From Lineus longissimus (Eukaryota > Nemertea > Pilidiophora > Heteronemertea > Lineidae), in contig NC_088320.1 of the NCBI RefSeq assembly GCF_910592395.1, forward strand, positions 9,116,001 through 9,180,000: DNA of 64,000 bases, in the 5' to 3' direction. Shown one piece after another: positions 47,433 through 60,853 of the stretch. Under the pieces are notes generated by a model, which was not told the DNA's origin, ran no database searches, and saw only the letters and a program-made list of their open reading frames with translations. A program made the position numbers and the translations under genes. Each line of letters starts with the position of its first letter. Position 1 is the stretch's first letter.

Positions 47433-49032
47433 TTCTCCCAGGCGGATAAGCAATCTTTAATTCCGTGAATTGTCTTTTCATAACATGACCGCTTAGGCCT
47501 ACGCATCTCCACCTTTGGTTCCGCTTCCGATGTAACATCACTACTCTCATTCTCACTGGAGACTTCTAATGGGAACAACCTAGAAATTGCCCTGGAGGTC
47601 GTCCTTCCATTACTGGTTCTTACAAATGCAGCACGCACTTCATCATCAACCCCCCTGATCAAACAAGTGACAACTCCCAACTTCCACTTTGTTCTTGGCA
47701 CATCTTTGTCAAATACTAACACAACATGACCTACGTCAATACTGTAGCTACTGGCATTTTGTTTACGAATCTGATATGAATGAATTTCTCTCAGTGCTGA
47801 CAGATATTCAGTCTTGAATCTATTGACAAAATGCTGATAAAGCAGAGAGTGCCTACGCTCTGCACGACTGATTGTATTGGCATCACCATATGATTCACTC
47901 TCGTCATCATCCACAATAGGCTGAGGCACAGCAGTAACATCATGTCCGAACAGAAGCATTGCGGGTGTGAGTGGCTGAGGTTCATTTAAATCACCAGAGG
48001 GGTACGTCAATGGACGATCATTGAGTACTGCTTGAACCTCCTTGATTACAGTATACATTTCTTCCAAAGTAATCAAGGCTTTCCCCAGAGACTTTTTGAT
48101 GACACTTTTCATCACACCAATCAGCCGTTCCCAAGCCCACCCCACCATGGAGTCTGAACAGGGATATTTTGGAAGCGAACACGTTTCTCCGCAAGATGAT
48201 CCTGAACATCATTACATTCAACAATGTTCAACAATCGCTGAATGTCATCATCGGCACTTTTGAATGTAGAAGCATTGTCACTCAAACATAACTCAGGAAC
48301 TGAATATGTTGCGCAATGACGGCGAAATGCTTGTACGAATGCAGTCTTTGACATATCAGTCACAATCTCAAGATTTACGCAACGTGTACCAAGACAAGTG
48401 AACAACGCGATGTATACCTTTCTAGGGTCCTGTACGCAATACTCTTTCACTAACAGACTTCCGATAAAGTCTATTCCAACGTTCTTGAACGGCTTTGACG
48501 GATCAATCCTGTAGTCTGGGAGATCTGGTGATGGTGGCAGCACGTACGGGCGTCCCAAGACCAGTTTACAGACAACGCACTTGCGAACATAAGCGCAAAC
48601 TTCGGCCCTGATTGCGGGAATACAATACTGTCGTCTGATTATGACAATGGTTGCGCCAAGGCCCATATGCATGGCCTGAGCGTGAGCGTGGCGAATCACA
48701 AGCTTTGTAACGAAACACTTTCTAGGCAACAATAGCGGCATGAGGGTTTTCCCCAAGCGACCCGCACCACGAAGTAATCCACGATCGTGTAGCCCGAGAT
48801 TGAGTTGCCGAACAAAAGCAGGACATTGACCGACTGGTTTTCCGTCACGTTTCCTAATGAGGTAATCCAACTTGTGCGAATAGTGTTCTGACTGCATTGA
48901 CTGAATCCAAAATAGTTCGGCGCGTACCAATTCGTCAGCTGTCGGAACTCCACGAATTTTCGACAAGCCAGCTAACCGCATGACGTACACGGTTGTGCGT
49001 AGTAGACGTTCCAAATGACTGAAGAGCTTCAT
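47426..49032 (-). pseudogene. BEL/Pao pol: zinc-binding, integrase core and C-terminal region, frameshifted
   Basis: The first frame (49032-48121, 303 residues) carries FSHLERLLRTT, an H-H-C-C zinc-binding segment (HAHAQAMH..CVVC) and the integrase core with VGIDFIG and LSDNAST, two of the three acidic catalytic residues. It ends in a shifted tail. The second frame (48148-47426, 240 residues) supplies ERLIGVMKS with the third acidic residue, a BEL-type C-terminal region (LNDRPLTY, PLTPAMLL, RTKWKLGVV) and an acidic tail. A one-base frameshift in a G-rich stretch near 48130-48150 separates them. Reverse transcriptase and gag are absent, and the 5' side abuts DIRS sequence at 49032. Confidence 0.85.
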
Positions 49033-49678
49033 TCAGCTCTCTCCCAAGTGGGACCTCTCGGTGGTCTTAAGGGCTCTCATGAAATTTCCATTTGAACCCA
49101 TGCATCAGGCAGATTTTAAACTTCTGACCTTTAAGACCGTTTTCCTGGTGGCTTTGGCCACGGCACAGCGGCGGTCTGAGCTCCATGCTTTAGCCTTTGA
49201 AAAATTGGCTTTCACTGAGAGGGGCGCGGTCCTAGAATTCGTCCCAGGCTTTCTGGCTAAAAACCAGGCGCCGCACACCTCCATGCGCCCGATTTTTATC
49301 CCCTCTTGATCCGCTACGTTCTCTAGAGACCTCCCGGACAGAACTCTCTGTCCTGTGAGGGCATTTAAATTATATTCTAATAAGACTAAGGAGCCTGCTG
49401 TTTGCCTAGGCAGGAAGCGCCTCTTTTTGTCTTATAGAGAGGGGTTTACTAGGGAGATAGCTGCAGCCACGGTCGTCAGATGGTTGGTGGCCACCATCCG
49501 GATGGCCTATTCTATGACACTCGTTTCTCCAGAGCTTCGTCGCCTAGGCGCCATTACGGCCCACGAGATTCGGGCCATTTCTACTTCGTGGGCCGAGTAT
49601 AAGGGAGTGGCGCTGAACGAGGTTTTAGATGCGGCTACGTGGAGTTCTCACTCTACATTCTCCCAGTATTATAATTAA
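49033..49678 (+). pseudogene. DIRS-type tyrosine recombinase, C-terminal part
   Basis: One frame gives PKWDLSVVLRALM, LVALATAQRRSELHALAF (with the first catalytic arginine region), LCPVRAFKLY, AHEIRAISTSWA (H-x2-R box) and DAATWSSHSTFSQYY (catalytic tyrosine). This is the tyrosine recombinase found in DIRS retrotransposons. An in-frame TGA at about 49307-49309 interrupts it, and the N-terminus is missing at the junction with the BEL fragment. Confidence 0.75.
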
Positions 49679-50608
49679 TGCGCGATTGTTCCAGGTTAAC
49701 AGACGGTATGCTGTCTCTTGGTCCAATTGTCGCCGCTCAGCACGTGGTCTAGGTGTTTCCCTGCCTAGACCACTCGTCGATTTTCTCTCCTGCTGGCTGT
49801 CTTGTTCTCCCTCCTTTTTAAGCGGGGTGGGGGGGGGGGTTGTTCTATAGAGTGTCGCCGGGTCTTCGGGCCTGCGCGTTCACCCCGTCCAGCTGTCCTA
49901 GGGTTCAGCCGCCTAGGACTTTTGAGAGTTAATCAGTGAGGCCGCTCCAGTTCATTCTGGGGCGTGCTCTCCTTCTTGTAAAAAAAAGAATTTTTTCCAC
50001 AATTGTGTCTCTTGACGATATGTGCTGAGCTTATACCGTGTTGAGGTGGTTTTGTCCCCGTCTAGGAGGGGATGGGTTTTCCCAGTTATGCTTCCCTTTG
50101 TTGTCAAAGGGCCTGTTGACCTCTAGCCCGGGTCTCCCCCAAGCATTCTTTCTCTGGGTCCCTTGGTCTCACCCGTTGGGTTCTGCTGCGCAGCTTGGAG
50201 ACAGTTCACTTCACTACATGGTAAGTCAACGTTTACCCTCCTTCCTTTGGTTGTTTGTATTCGATGCAAAAGTCTGACCTGGGTAGAGTATGAACGACAT
50301 AAAATTTCCATTTCCTGTGGAAATGTCATTTTATTAGTTCATACCTACCCAAGTCAGACTACCCGCCCTGCCTGTCCCCACAGCAACGGGACTTACTCGG
50401 TGCGCTCGAGTAATAAGTACTAGTGAATGGCGGCTCTCACGAGGCAGAGGCTGTATAGGGGCACCGCCTAGGTGAAGCTAAGCGAACTAGCTAAGAGATT
50501 TCTATTATAAATAGATTATTTCTTCCTCGGGTGTGTCCGAATGGAGTACACATGCAAAAGTCTGACCTGGGTAGGTATGAACTAATAAAATGACATTTCC
50601 ACAGGAAG
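49679..50608 (+). mobile_element. DIRS 3' region with inverted end repeats
   Basis: Non-coding tail of the DIRS element. Bases 50271-50315 (AGTCTGACCTGGGTAGAG..CATTTCC) pair with 50319-50360 around a 3-nt loop. A third copy in the first orientation lies at about 50559-50608. A terminal repeat next to an inverted internal copy is the arrangement expected at the right end of a DIRS element. Confidence 0.55.
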
Positions 50609-50642
50609 TGAAAATTGCGTACACATGACAACCACCATTTAA

Positions 50643-50981
50643 CCCTTTCGCTGCGGATGTACGCTTTTTTGCGACCAAAAAAATTTCCGATTTGGGGATA
50701 GTGATAGGGGTCAAGATGAAAAATCTTGGTTTTTTTCCTCGTTAATCAATATAAATTAGCGTTAATTAGTTAATTAACATAATTTCAGGTAATTAACAAA
50801 TGCATAATTTGAAAGTCCTTGCTGTCCCCAACAACCTTTTCCAATAGTCCAAAGCTCTATCTCTTCTCATTCAGGCTGTATATTGGCCTCAAAGTTACCT
50901 ATGTTAAAATTGGCTTTTACAGTATTTTGGGGGCAGCAAGGAATCAATATTGAAATAATTTTAAGCGGCGCAGCGAAAGGG
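50643..50981. mobile_element. piggyBac-like MITE, 339 bp
   Basis: TTAA at 50639-50642 and 50982-50985 flanks ends that both begin CCCTTTCGCTGCG (13 bp perfect inverted repeat). A CCC start and TTAA duplication are the piggyBac signature. It is AT-rich and non-coding, and it sits inside the minus-strand LINE. Confidence 0.8.
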
Positions 50982-50985
50982 TTAA

Positions 50986-51321
50986 ATGCTATTGGATCAC
51001 TTCATTGACCGTATTGGTACAGTCAATCATCGATATCACTCTTTTATACCCAAACTGCATATCAGACGATTTTAACGAACCTTGACATTTCTCTAGTATG
51101 ACAATTTCAAACAATTTACACAGTGGGCTGTTTAAAGCAATAGCTCTATAATTTGAAGAATCGTAGAGTGGTTTCTTAGAGTTCTTTGGGATAGGCATGA
51201 TAGTGCTGCATAATATATCATGTCGCAACATGCTGGTAAAAAGTATGGAAATCAGGACATGGAGTTTATGTGTACCATATTTTAGATGATTTATGGCAAG
51301 AACTGCAAATCAATCATTTTT
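50986..51321 (-). pseudogene. LINE reverse transcriptase, N-terminal part
   Basis: Minus-strand text reads INHLKYGTHKLHVLISILFT, then IPKNSKKPLYDSSNYRAIAL, CKLFEIVILEK and QFGYKRVISMIDCTNTVNE. The IPK..NYRAIAL block and the following helix are standard first motifs of LINE reverse transcriptases (jockey/CR1-like group). It is cut on one side by the piggyBac-like MITE and on the other by element A-8. An in-frame stop lies close to the A-8 junction. It belongs with the fragments at 53937-54238 and 55439-56654. Confidence 0.8.
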
Positions 51322-53936
51322 AGCTCAGCTGACAAAGTCAGCAAAGCTGGTAATATTACTAAGGGAATGGTGTCTGTCCTTCCTTCCGTGTCACCTTTGG
51401 GCATTTTGTAACCGCAAGGCCTAGGCACCAAGATGAACTCAGAAACCAAAAATCAGCGCGATCTGACCTTCATTAAGCGAATGAGGTCATCGGGAAGTTT
51501 AAACTTCATTCATTTATACCTCGATCTACAGAGGAAATATTGTTTTCACATCTAGCCGAATATTTTTTGATAATTTTTCATTTTTACTTGTAATGGAATT
51601 AGTTTAATTTTCACCGCCAGTTGGCACTACAGGCACATTTAACTGAATTTTTGACGATTCAAAAGCCTGGGCTATGACGTATAGTTGTGCAGTTGTATTC
51701 TGTGCATGGAATTGGCCAAGGAACCAGGCTATATTTCAGCATACCCACTGTGAGTGTGACCAGTCTAAAGATGGAAGATTGATTTTGCAACACGGTAACC
51801 AATTTTCTGCTAAAAAGAAGTCAAGTAGGCGATATTATCACTAGTTCCTTTCAGTGGGTAGTCATAAGGTCTTAAGGGACTACTTTCAGAAATTAGTTCT
51901 TGAAAAATTGGCCACAATTCTGTGAAAACGATATTAGAAATGCACGCTCTATTCGCGAATTATTTTGAAGTGGAGAATTCCCACAGTATGTGCAGTGAAT
52001 CGGCATGATTCTGTTGGCATTTTTAGCTCACCTCTTAGGAGAGGTGAGCTTATCCCATACCGTGGCGTCCGTCGTCGTCGTCCGTCGTCCGTTAGCAGGG
52101 CACGTTTCGTAACTGTTAGAGCTATTGAGTTGAAACTTGGTACACATGTACCCTTATGTAATGACACCTTGGAGACCCAAGTTTCGGTCCGATTCGTTTC
52201 ATGGTTTGGCCACCAGGGGGCCAAACGTTAAAAGTGAAAATATGCAATATCTCCCTTAATAGTAGTAGGGAAATTTTGAAAAAAATATGGTAGGTACTTC
52301 TAGCAAAGGTGCATCATATATCCTCCGGGTTTTTGATTTGACCTCCTTTTCAAGGTCACAGAGGTCAAATGGTGTAAATTGGCCGTTAGGATGTAACGAT
52401 GGCTCGTTTCTAAACTGCAATGACTATTGATCCCAAATTTGGTACACATTTACCCCTTAGTCAGGTAATCTCAGGGACTGAAGTTTGGTCCAATATGATT
52501 CACCACTTGACCACCAGGGGGCAAAATCCAAAAACCTTAAAAATGTGATTATTCCTTAACTTCTTGCCCGATTGCCACCAATTTGATATCATGGGTACAT
52601 CTAACCACCATACAGTATATGTCACACAGGTTTTTAATTTGACCTTCTTGTCAAGGTCACAGAGGTCAAATGACGTAAATTGGCCGTCAGGCCGTAACTA
52701 TGGCACGTTTCTTAACTGCAATGACTATTGATCACAAATTAAGTACACATGTACCCCTTGGTCAGGTGGTCTCAGGTACCGAAGTTTGGTGCGATCTGAT
52801 ATGCCGTTTGGCCTCCAGGGAGGGGGCCAAATCCTAAATTCTTCAAAATGCCATTATTCCTAGTATTACTTGCCCGATTGGCACCAATTTTATATCATAG
52901 GTACATCTAATTCTAACAACCATTCAATGTGTCACCCGGGTCTTCTTTGATTTGACCTACTTTTCAAGGTCACAGAGGTCGAATGTACTGTAAATTGGTC
53001 ATTTTGGGGAAATTGTAATTGCTTGGACCTACATCAAACCTAACACTACATGACACAATACCATGCTCTTTATCCATCTTTCCTCCACATGAGGTGAGCA
53101 CAATGGCCCTGGCCATTTCATAGTTTTTAGTACTACGATTCTTACATGAGTAAAAAGTAGACATTCCAAGCAACACAATAATGTTACTCCCATAAAAATT
53201 GATTCAAAAATTACGAGCTTCGGCATTCTGTTCGGCAATTGGCAGCGCTGATAAAATACATTGCATGCTAAATGCCAAATGGCACACTTTAAAAAGCGCT
53301 CATTGGACAGCGCAGGGAATCACCAGAAATGTCATCGCTGGTACTAAATAAAAAATAGATGGGTTCCCGATCGACTCACTAGGGATACGCAGTAGAGCAC
53401 AATGTCATGAAAAACGACCCTTTGTAAATTCCAATCACCTGCAGGACAGGTCAATTTCTCTCAATAAAATTAATTTTGTTGACTCCTGTAATCTCTACCT
53501 TATTAAAAAAAAAGACAGTGGTGTTAGTCCCAAACTGGTCATTTCTATTTATTTTGACCTCTGCTAAATCAGGCTACCTCTCAATTACAGACAGCATTTT
53601 GTATCCTTGTGCTGTACAACCCAGCCTGGACATACTACAGTTGTCCATGGAGATGTCACATCCTCTCTGACACTTCTCGTCTGTAAAGCTACCGATACAA
53701 CAAACTGAACTAGGGATATCTTCCGTTGTCTCCTGTAATATTTACATACCATTACCATGGATGATTAGTTCAATCATATTTCATCCAGCTGGCAGCTCTG
53801 CATTGGAAGTTTTAGTGGTATAACGTGTTCTCTTGACCTTCAAACAGTAGTATAAAGCCGATATTTACTACTTTACACTCTCAGTCCTGTGTTATTAGGT
53901 CATCCAGCTGAGCGCCAGGCCATTGGGCCTCTTGTT
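51322..53936 (+). mobile_element. A-family element A-8, inserted in the LINE
   Basis: Complete A element with 5' hairpin (AGCTCAGCTGACAAAGTCAG) and 3' terminus (CAGCTGAGCGCC..CTCTTGTT). LINE sequence continues on both sides with no visible duplication. It holds A body text (51790-52024 and 53122-53400) split by element B-2, and a 3' portion nearly identical to 22259-22799. Confidence 0.75.
52025..53121 (+). mobile_element. B-family element, copy B-2
   Basis: Header hairpin AGCTCACCTCTT..GAGGTGAGCT, a short GTC-rich stretch (three pure GTC units), three internal units and the GGTGAGCACAATGGCCCTGG..TTCAT terminus. Perfect AGGTCA DR3 motifs lie at 52353-52367 and 52654-52668. It is nearly identical to B-3 apart from the length of the GTC tract. 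It is inserted in A-8 without a target duplication. Confidence 0.8.
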
Positions 53937-54238
53937 ATCATATTTGAGGGACTTAACAGCATGTATAATGTCATGAACTTTAGTTTCCTGCTTGAGGGGA
54001 CAAGAGTTGCCACCACTGCATTTTGCAGAAATGAGGTCATCAATATCACTAAGAACTGATTCCATGTCCCGATTATCATACGATACAGAATTATACAATA
54101 TTTTATATTTGTGTGCTAAGTGCTTGCATATAGCTTCTTTTCCAACATGGCCATCGATATTATTACAGACTTGTTTTGACTCCGGATTAGTTTTTCTGAT
54201 TTCACCCTAAAAATCTCTATCACTTTTTAGCTCACCTC
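53937..54238 (-). pseudogene. LINE fragment upstream of the reverse transcriptase motifs
   Basis: The minus-strand frame reads IRKTNPESKQ, LYNSVSYDNRDMES and VHDIIHAVKSLKYD, the usual lead-in to a LINE reverse transcriptase. It joins in order with 50986-51321 once A-8 is set aside, and with 55439 onward once B-3 is set aside. Confidence 0.7.
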
Positions 54239-55438
<1,200 letters not shown>

Positions 55439-56654
55439 CTTAAGCAATGTGGTCACTATATTATTTGCAATATATTTATCCTTGTTTTTTCTAGCGGTTT
55501 TTATAGCAATATGATGTTGTGCCCGAGTTCTTCTCCAAATCTCGCTAGCTGACCATTTCTCGGCGAATCATTGGATTTCCAAAATTTATGCCAGAAAATA
55601 GCCCGTCTTTTTGATCCCGCCACTGTTTCGTTCCAACCGGGAATAGCTCTATCGTTGACCTTATGAGCTTCACTAGGGATTTGTTGCATACCTGAAAGTT
55701 TACATGTGTCGGTAACCTTGTCATATAGATAGTTTATAGAGTGATTGTGATCCTTACACTGCATACAATGACAATTAAAATGATCAACAGGCACCTCAAT
55801 AGTGTCGAGGTGAATGTCTAAATAATTGTGGTACTCGTTTATATTATCTGTAGTTGCTTTTTCCCAGTTAAACATAGTTCTAAAATTGACCACATCAATG
55901 TCTAAAAAGTTGTCATTTTCAATAATCCAATACCATTTTGACCGGGTTATCGTCTGATAGATTGTCACCAACTGGTGATTTCTGGAAATCGATTTTCACT
56001 TACTATGAAGTGATCTAATGTAGATTTTACAGCATTTATCTTACTCTCATGAGTGTATTGTACATTTGAATTAGGAAAACTTAAAGCTTTTGCCAAACCT
56101 TTAGTCCTGATAAAATTTGAAAGAGCACGACTATTCTGTGAAACTCTGTTGAAGTCTGTGTTGTAATCCCAAACAACAATAAGTTGATCTGCTCCCGTTG
56201 CCAAAGCCACACTTGAAATTTCATCGAGTATTTCGAGATACTGAGGCATATTGTTTGGAATAAAATCACAAGGCATATACAAATTTATAACAAGAACAGT
56301 AATACCCGATGGAAATTTAAATTTTACAGCGTATAGCAGCTTACTATTGAAATCAACTGGCACTGCTTCACACAGAAGAGTTTTCTTCCATAACATTTAG
56401 CATCCACCGTAATGACGACCCACTGATAAAGTTGAATCATTTATACCTGAGATACCATGGCTGTTAACATCCGACATTTTATTTTCATAAAAACTCAGAT
56501 TGTCCTTGAGCAACCATGTCTCTTGAATCAGTATGATATCATTGTCGGCTACTAAGTGTTGGATATAGTGAATTTTGCCGTCCCCATGGCCCTGTGAGTT
56601 ATACGTACATACTGACAAAACCATCAGAAAGTTACTTGGCAAACTAAACATCAC
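55439..56654 (-). pseudogene. LINE endonuclease and linker
   Basis: The minus strand from 56654 shows VCTYNSQGHGDGK and DIILIQETWLL, then LVINLYMPCD, VWDYNTDFNR and STLDHFIVSE. These are motifs of an apurinic-type (APE) endonuclease of LINE elements. The linker toward the reverse transcriptase follows (PVDHFNCHC, AIPGWNETV). A stop (TAA at 56397-56399) and at least one frameshift near 55960 break it. The 5' region beyond 56654 is not recognisable. Confidence 0.8.
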
Positions 56655-57128
56655 TTAATTTATTTTGGCAAACCCCGACTTTCGGAGAGATATTTTCGTA
56701 ACTGTCCCTTGGTTTTATGTATTTCCTGACACAAACATTGCCCGGCCACATGGTTTCCACATTTTGTGAAAGTCTGTTTTAGTAACGCCCACTTGATAAT
56801 ATTTAAACTTGGCATTTTCGTGAGATCGGCATTCCACTGACTTTACATCAATGGCGTTTTCCTTATTGAAAGCTCTTCATTTGTCGCCTTATCGAGTCGA
56901 TACACAAGAATGTCACAACGAGGGAAAGGGGCACCCTTCACCTTTGAACTATCAGTAGAAAAATACAATATCTTGTTTATAAGTGACTTGTTTTCAATAA
57001 TATTTTTATGGTAGGTACTCAAAGCAAGGATACATTACATGTCATGAATGAATGAGACAGTTCGGTTTTTCATGATATTTTCAAATTGTAATATATTCAT
57101 GATATTTTGTCCACAACTTAAACACTAC
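56655..57128. other. LINE 5' flank and a C-type fragment
   Basis: No coding signal. A partial C-type unit (GTGACTTGTTTTCAATAATA..GGTAGGTACTCAAAGCAAGG) lies at about 56970-57040. Confidence 0.45.
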
Positions 57129-57160
57129 GGCCCATATTCATAAACAATGTTTTTCAGTTA
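57129..57160 (+). repeat. Candidate left terminus of the Harbinger element
   Basis: GGCCCATATTCATAAACAAT, 250 bp before the transposase start, resembles the TATTCATAA-type ends of PIF/Harbinger elements. The matching right end was not found in the window. Confidence 0.3.
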
Positions 57161-57379
57161 AACACCGTTGTCTTGTTTAAACAGTGTTTAAACAGGTGAT
57201 AATCGGGCACACAAATTAGACAGCATTTCATAAAGGGTGATTAGCTTGTCCCATGTTTAGGCGGTTGCTAAACAAGATCGCCTGTTTAAGGATGACAAAA
57301 GAAATTTTAAACGTCGAAAGGGGCTTGTTTAACTGCTTATCAGTCGGTCATTTCTCTTCTGGCGAGCGTCGAGAGTACA

Positions 57380-58546
57380 ATGGATGCGCTAGTTGTGGTC
57401 GAATTTGCTGGGGAAGAAGCCGCAGAGGCTGGGCAGGAAGTGCCGCGTAGCGTTTTATGTGTCTTCAAGGACCATAGTAACCCTCTGGAAGAGTACACTG
57501 ATCGGGCATTTATAAGGCGATACAGAATATCAAAGGATTCATTCCGTTATGTTCTTGACCTAATTGGACCCGAGATAGAGCATCCCACGAGAAGGAATCG
57601 AGCCCTTCTTCCGATAGAGCAACTTGCTGTTGCACTCCAGTTTTATGCTTTTGGTTGTTTTCAAATCGAATTTGAGGATTCAAGTGGTGTCTCGCAAGCT
57701 ACGTGTTGTCGTTTGGTGCGTCGTGTTTCCGAAGCGATCTGTGGATGGAAGGAACGCTTCATTCGGTTTCCGACCACATCGGAGGAGAGACGGGTGGTGA
57801 TGCAAGGGTTCTATGAAATTGCCGAGTTCCCAGGCGTGATTGGCGCTATCGACGGAACCCACGTAGCAATTGTCAGCCCAGGAGGTGCCGATGCTATACG
57901 ATTCATCAACAAGAAGCGATACTACAGCTTGAATTGTCAGTTTGTTTGCAATCACCTGATGATGTTCACACATGTGGTTGCACGATGGTACGGATCAGCT
58001 CACGATTCGAGATTTTTTTAAGAGTCTCGTCTCGCAATTTGATAGTGGGGCAAATCGTGGAATCCTACTCGGGGATCCAGCCTATACTTGCCGACCCTAT
58101 ATGATGACACCGATTCGTAATCCAAGAACACCCGCGGAAACGAGATATAACACAGCTCAAAGGAGGACAAGAGGTCTGATAGAAAGAGCGTATGGCATAT
58201 TGAAGAAACGATTCCACTCTGTTGGTGACTGCAATTCCCCCGATGTCAGGTAAGTTTATGAACATCTCAATATCATGTTTTAACTCGAAATTGTCGATCT
58301 CTCCAGCCTTTAAGCACAGGCATTAACAAACTCCGTTTTATTCAGCTGCAGGGTAGTATGGCTATTATTGTAGCCACGGCCTGTCTTCACAACCTTGCCA
58401 TTCAACGAAATGATGCAATCCCGCCGCAAGATGACGACCCCCGCCCAATACGGTACGAACAGCCAGAATTGGAGGCTCATCGCGTTGAGGCACATATGCG
58501 AGGCAATCTCTTCAGAGACAGATTCATAAGAGAACACTTCCAGTAG
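57380..58546 (+). pseudogene. PIF/Harbinger transposase (HARBI1-like)
   Basis: DDE-type transposase that would cut and paste a PIF/Harbinger element. From ATG at 57380 the frame has a helix-turn-helix region (SGVSQATCCRLVRRVSEAI), GAIDGTHVAI (first D), and ARWYGSAHDSR (second D). It then hits a stop caused by a run of seven T at 58013-58019. The next frame continues LLGDPAYTCRPYMMTP and ERAYGILKKRF (E). A GTAAGT donor at 58250 and an acceptor near 58343-58356 lead to IIVATACLHNLAIQ and the end at 58546. The exact acceptor is unclear from the phase. One T insertion aside, the protein is nearly complete, so the copy is young. Confidence 0.85.
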
Positions 58547-58585
58547 GTATCAAGATTTATTTATTCAAAAAAATATTTACACTGA

Positions 58586-58868
58586 CTACAGGTTGATACA
58601 AAGCTTCTTACGTTTTTCTATGTAAAATTCAGCCTTGGCATCAAATGCGGTCTTCTTCGATTTCGCGGTGACCTGCTCTAACATAGGGGCTTTCTTTTGT
58701 TCCACAGCAGCTTCCTTCTTTACCATAGCAGCTTCTTGTTCATATTGAATCAGTATCATCTTTGCCTCGTGTTCCTCTTTCAGGTAGCCAAGTGCAGTGT
58801 CGGCCTTGGATAGCACCGGTGAGGTGCCGCGAGAGTCAGCAGACGAGACAGGTTCAGGTTTTGATTGC
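58586..58868 (-). CDS. Last exon of a Myb/SANT-like Harbinger partner protein
   Basis: The minus-strand exon begins after TTTCAG at 58869-58870 and reads QSKPEPVSSADSRGTSPVLS, then a charged helix (YLKEEHEAKMILIQYEQEAA, KKEAAVEQKK, AEFYIEKRKK) to the stop at 58586. A lysine- and glutamate-rich coiled coil at the end is usual for the Myb-like second protein of Harbinger elements, which binds the transposon and helps the transposase. It converges on the transposase, 40 bp tail to tail. Other exons are at 59349-59575 and 63751-64000. Confidence 0.5.
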
Positions 58869-59348
58869 CTGAAAGATAAATGTGGATGAGTTTCGTCGGG
58901 ATTCTAATGCACTCGCTAGGAGATTGCATGTAGCATCTTTTGTTCCGGTGTCGAGATGTCGAAAGTTCTAATTTCGTTTGTTCTAACTGTTATTATAGGC
59001 CTATGTACATTACCCACAGGAAGAAAATGTGTATGTACGTCTTAGGTTTGTCACTCTTCGATGTACATTTGCCTTTCCCATGTTCCTTGAAGTACTGGTA
59101 CTACCAGGTGTGACAGGTCCCTTCCTAGTTTCTTTCGATGTCAAAGGAAATGACCAGACCAGTGCCTTCCTGCAAATAGAGAAGATACATGTAAAGCAAA
59201 GCATCAGATTTTCAATAAATGAAAATGTCAATATAACAGTATCACATTCTTCCTCTTCATTCTTAGAGGCCTTCGTTATGTTTGTTGACCTCTGTGGCAA
59301 TGGTACATGATTTCTAATCGTAGTTGCGCTGTTACGTATTTGACTTAC

Positions 59349-59575
59349 CTAGCATTGCGAGTTTCAGTGCTCCTACTACCAGTAGTCCTAACACTTGATG
59401 AACATCCTGTGGTGAACGTTTCACTCACATTGTATTCAGTGACCTCCGAATCATCTGAAATTTGCTGGTTTGGTTCAGACCCGTCCGAAGGAACGGTCCG
59501 TCGTCATCCCACTCATTGTGGATCTGTTTCAACTCCCCGATGATGATATTGAGAATTGCCTGCGTTTCATCACAG
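59349..59575 (-). CDS. Middle exon of the Myb/SANT-like gene
   Basis: Bounded by an acceptor (CTGAAACAG) at 59576 and a donor GTAAGT at 59343-59348. The first half reads AILNIIIGELKQIHNEWDDDG and the second half, in a shifted frame, reads SEPNQQISDDSEVTEYN and TTGSRSTETRNAR. A one-base indel near 59480 separates them. A further exon-like stretch (ALVWSFPLTSKETRKGPVTP), with acceptor at 59170, lies at about 59040-59169. Confidence 0.45.
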
Positions 59576-59854
59576 CTGTTTCAGCGAGAATAGAAACGCA
59601 AGTTTAATCAGACGGCACCAGACGCCGCTTTTTAGGGAGGTGCTGGCATGAAGGTGTTAATTGCTACCCCAATAAACAACCCAGTTCCTCACCCCAACCG
59701 CTTAAGGATTACATAAAAGGCCTGAATCCACCCATGTATGCCCCTTAATTGTGTTAGTAGTAATTAAGATTGCATGCGTTTATTAGAACCAACTTGACCT
59801 GAACCAAGCTTTGTGTATTATATTCAGGCTGCCATCTTGGATAGGCTTGGGCCG

Positions 59855-60853
59855 GTAGTTGATAAAGTATGGAATTAGTGAAACCTTGGAAACACTGATA
59901 AACCTTGTAATATTCAATGTAAACCATGGAATCACTGTGCAAATAGCGCGGGAAATCGGGTGCGTTCCTTCCACGATTTATACCCTCCCAACTGACAGTC
60001 TCGTCCCAGCTGACTTTATTGATAGCAATTTGCCAGTTAGTTCAGAAGCCAACATTTTTAATGTGGAGGATGACGTCATCAATTGGCAATGCGCTGTGGT
60101 CGTTAAAATATTTTATTTCTCTTCAATGGAAGCAAAAATTAGTTTTTATGATTGTTTTGTATTCCATAGACGATAAAGTATTATGCTCGGTACTAGATGC
60201 ACGAGATCATAGGACAAACACACACGTGAATAAAAAAAAAGCTTAGAACTGGTGACGTCACAAAGATCTCTGCATCCCTCGATGCGTACTGGAAGATGTA
60301 AGAAATCGCTCACGGCGAAGGAAATTTTCATCCGCAAACTTCGGTAATAAACATACATGACTAAGCTTCTTTTATTCATCGTTTGTTATAAAATATCAGC
60401 AAAAAGGACAGGACCTAGATTCCTGGAGGGACTTGCATTTCATTTACGGGCATCGGTACTGCATGATGTAGTCAATTTTCTCTGTATCGCACTGTATGAA
60501 CAGACCGATCCGTAGTTCAAATAGGCCCCGCGTGGTGGTGGCGTATTTATAAGCGGAGCGCTATTGGTCCATATTATGGGTGTGTGGTGGGCGTGTCTTC
60601 CCATATTTGGGAGATCAGTACTGTACACTGGAGGCGAGGTACAACTGGGTTGTTCTAAAATATAGACTATTGAATCGGATATGCGACAGATTTCTAAATT
60701 ACCATAAGATTCCGATCTGATCATGTAAGAATAAGCTCCAAATGTTGATTCGTAACCACGTTAGGTTCGAATGGCATTATTTCATTTTAAGGAGTGTTTC
60801 CAAGGTTTATCAGTGTTTCCAAGGTTTCACTAATTCCATACTTTATCACCTAC
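59855..60853. mobile_element. DNA transposon or MITE with 53-bp terminal inverted repeats
   Basis: Bases 59855-59907 and 60801-60853 are inverted copies with one mismatch (GTAGTTGATAAAG versus GTAGGTGATAAAG, continuing to AAACACTGATAAACCTTG). Weaker similarity extends outward (GGC..GG on both sides). The interior of about 890 bp has no recognised protein. No target duplication was resolved, so the superfamily is open. Confidence 0.75.
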
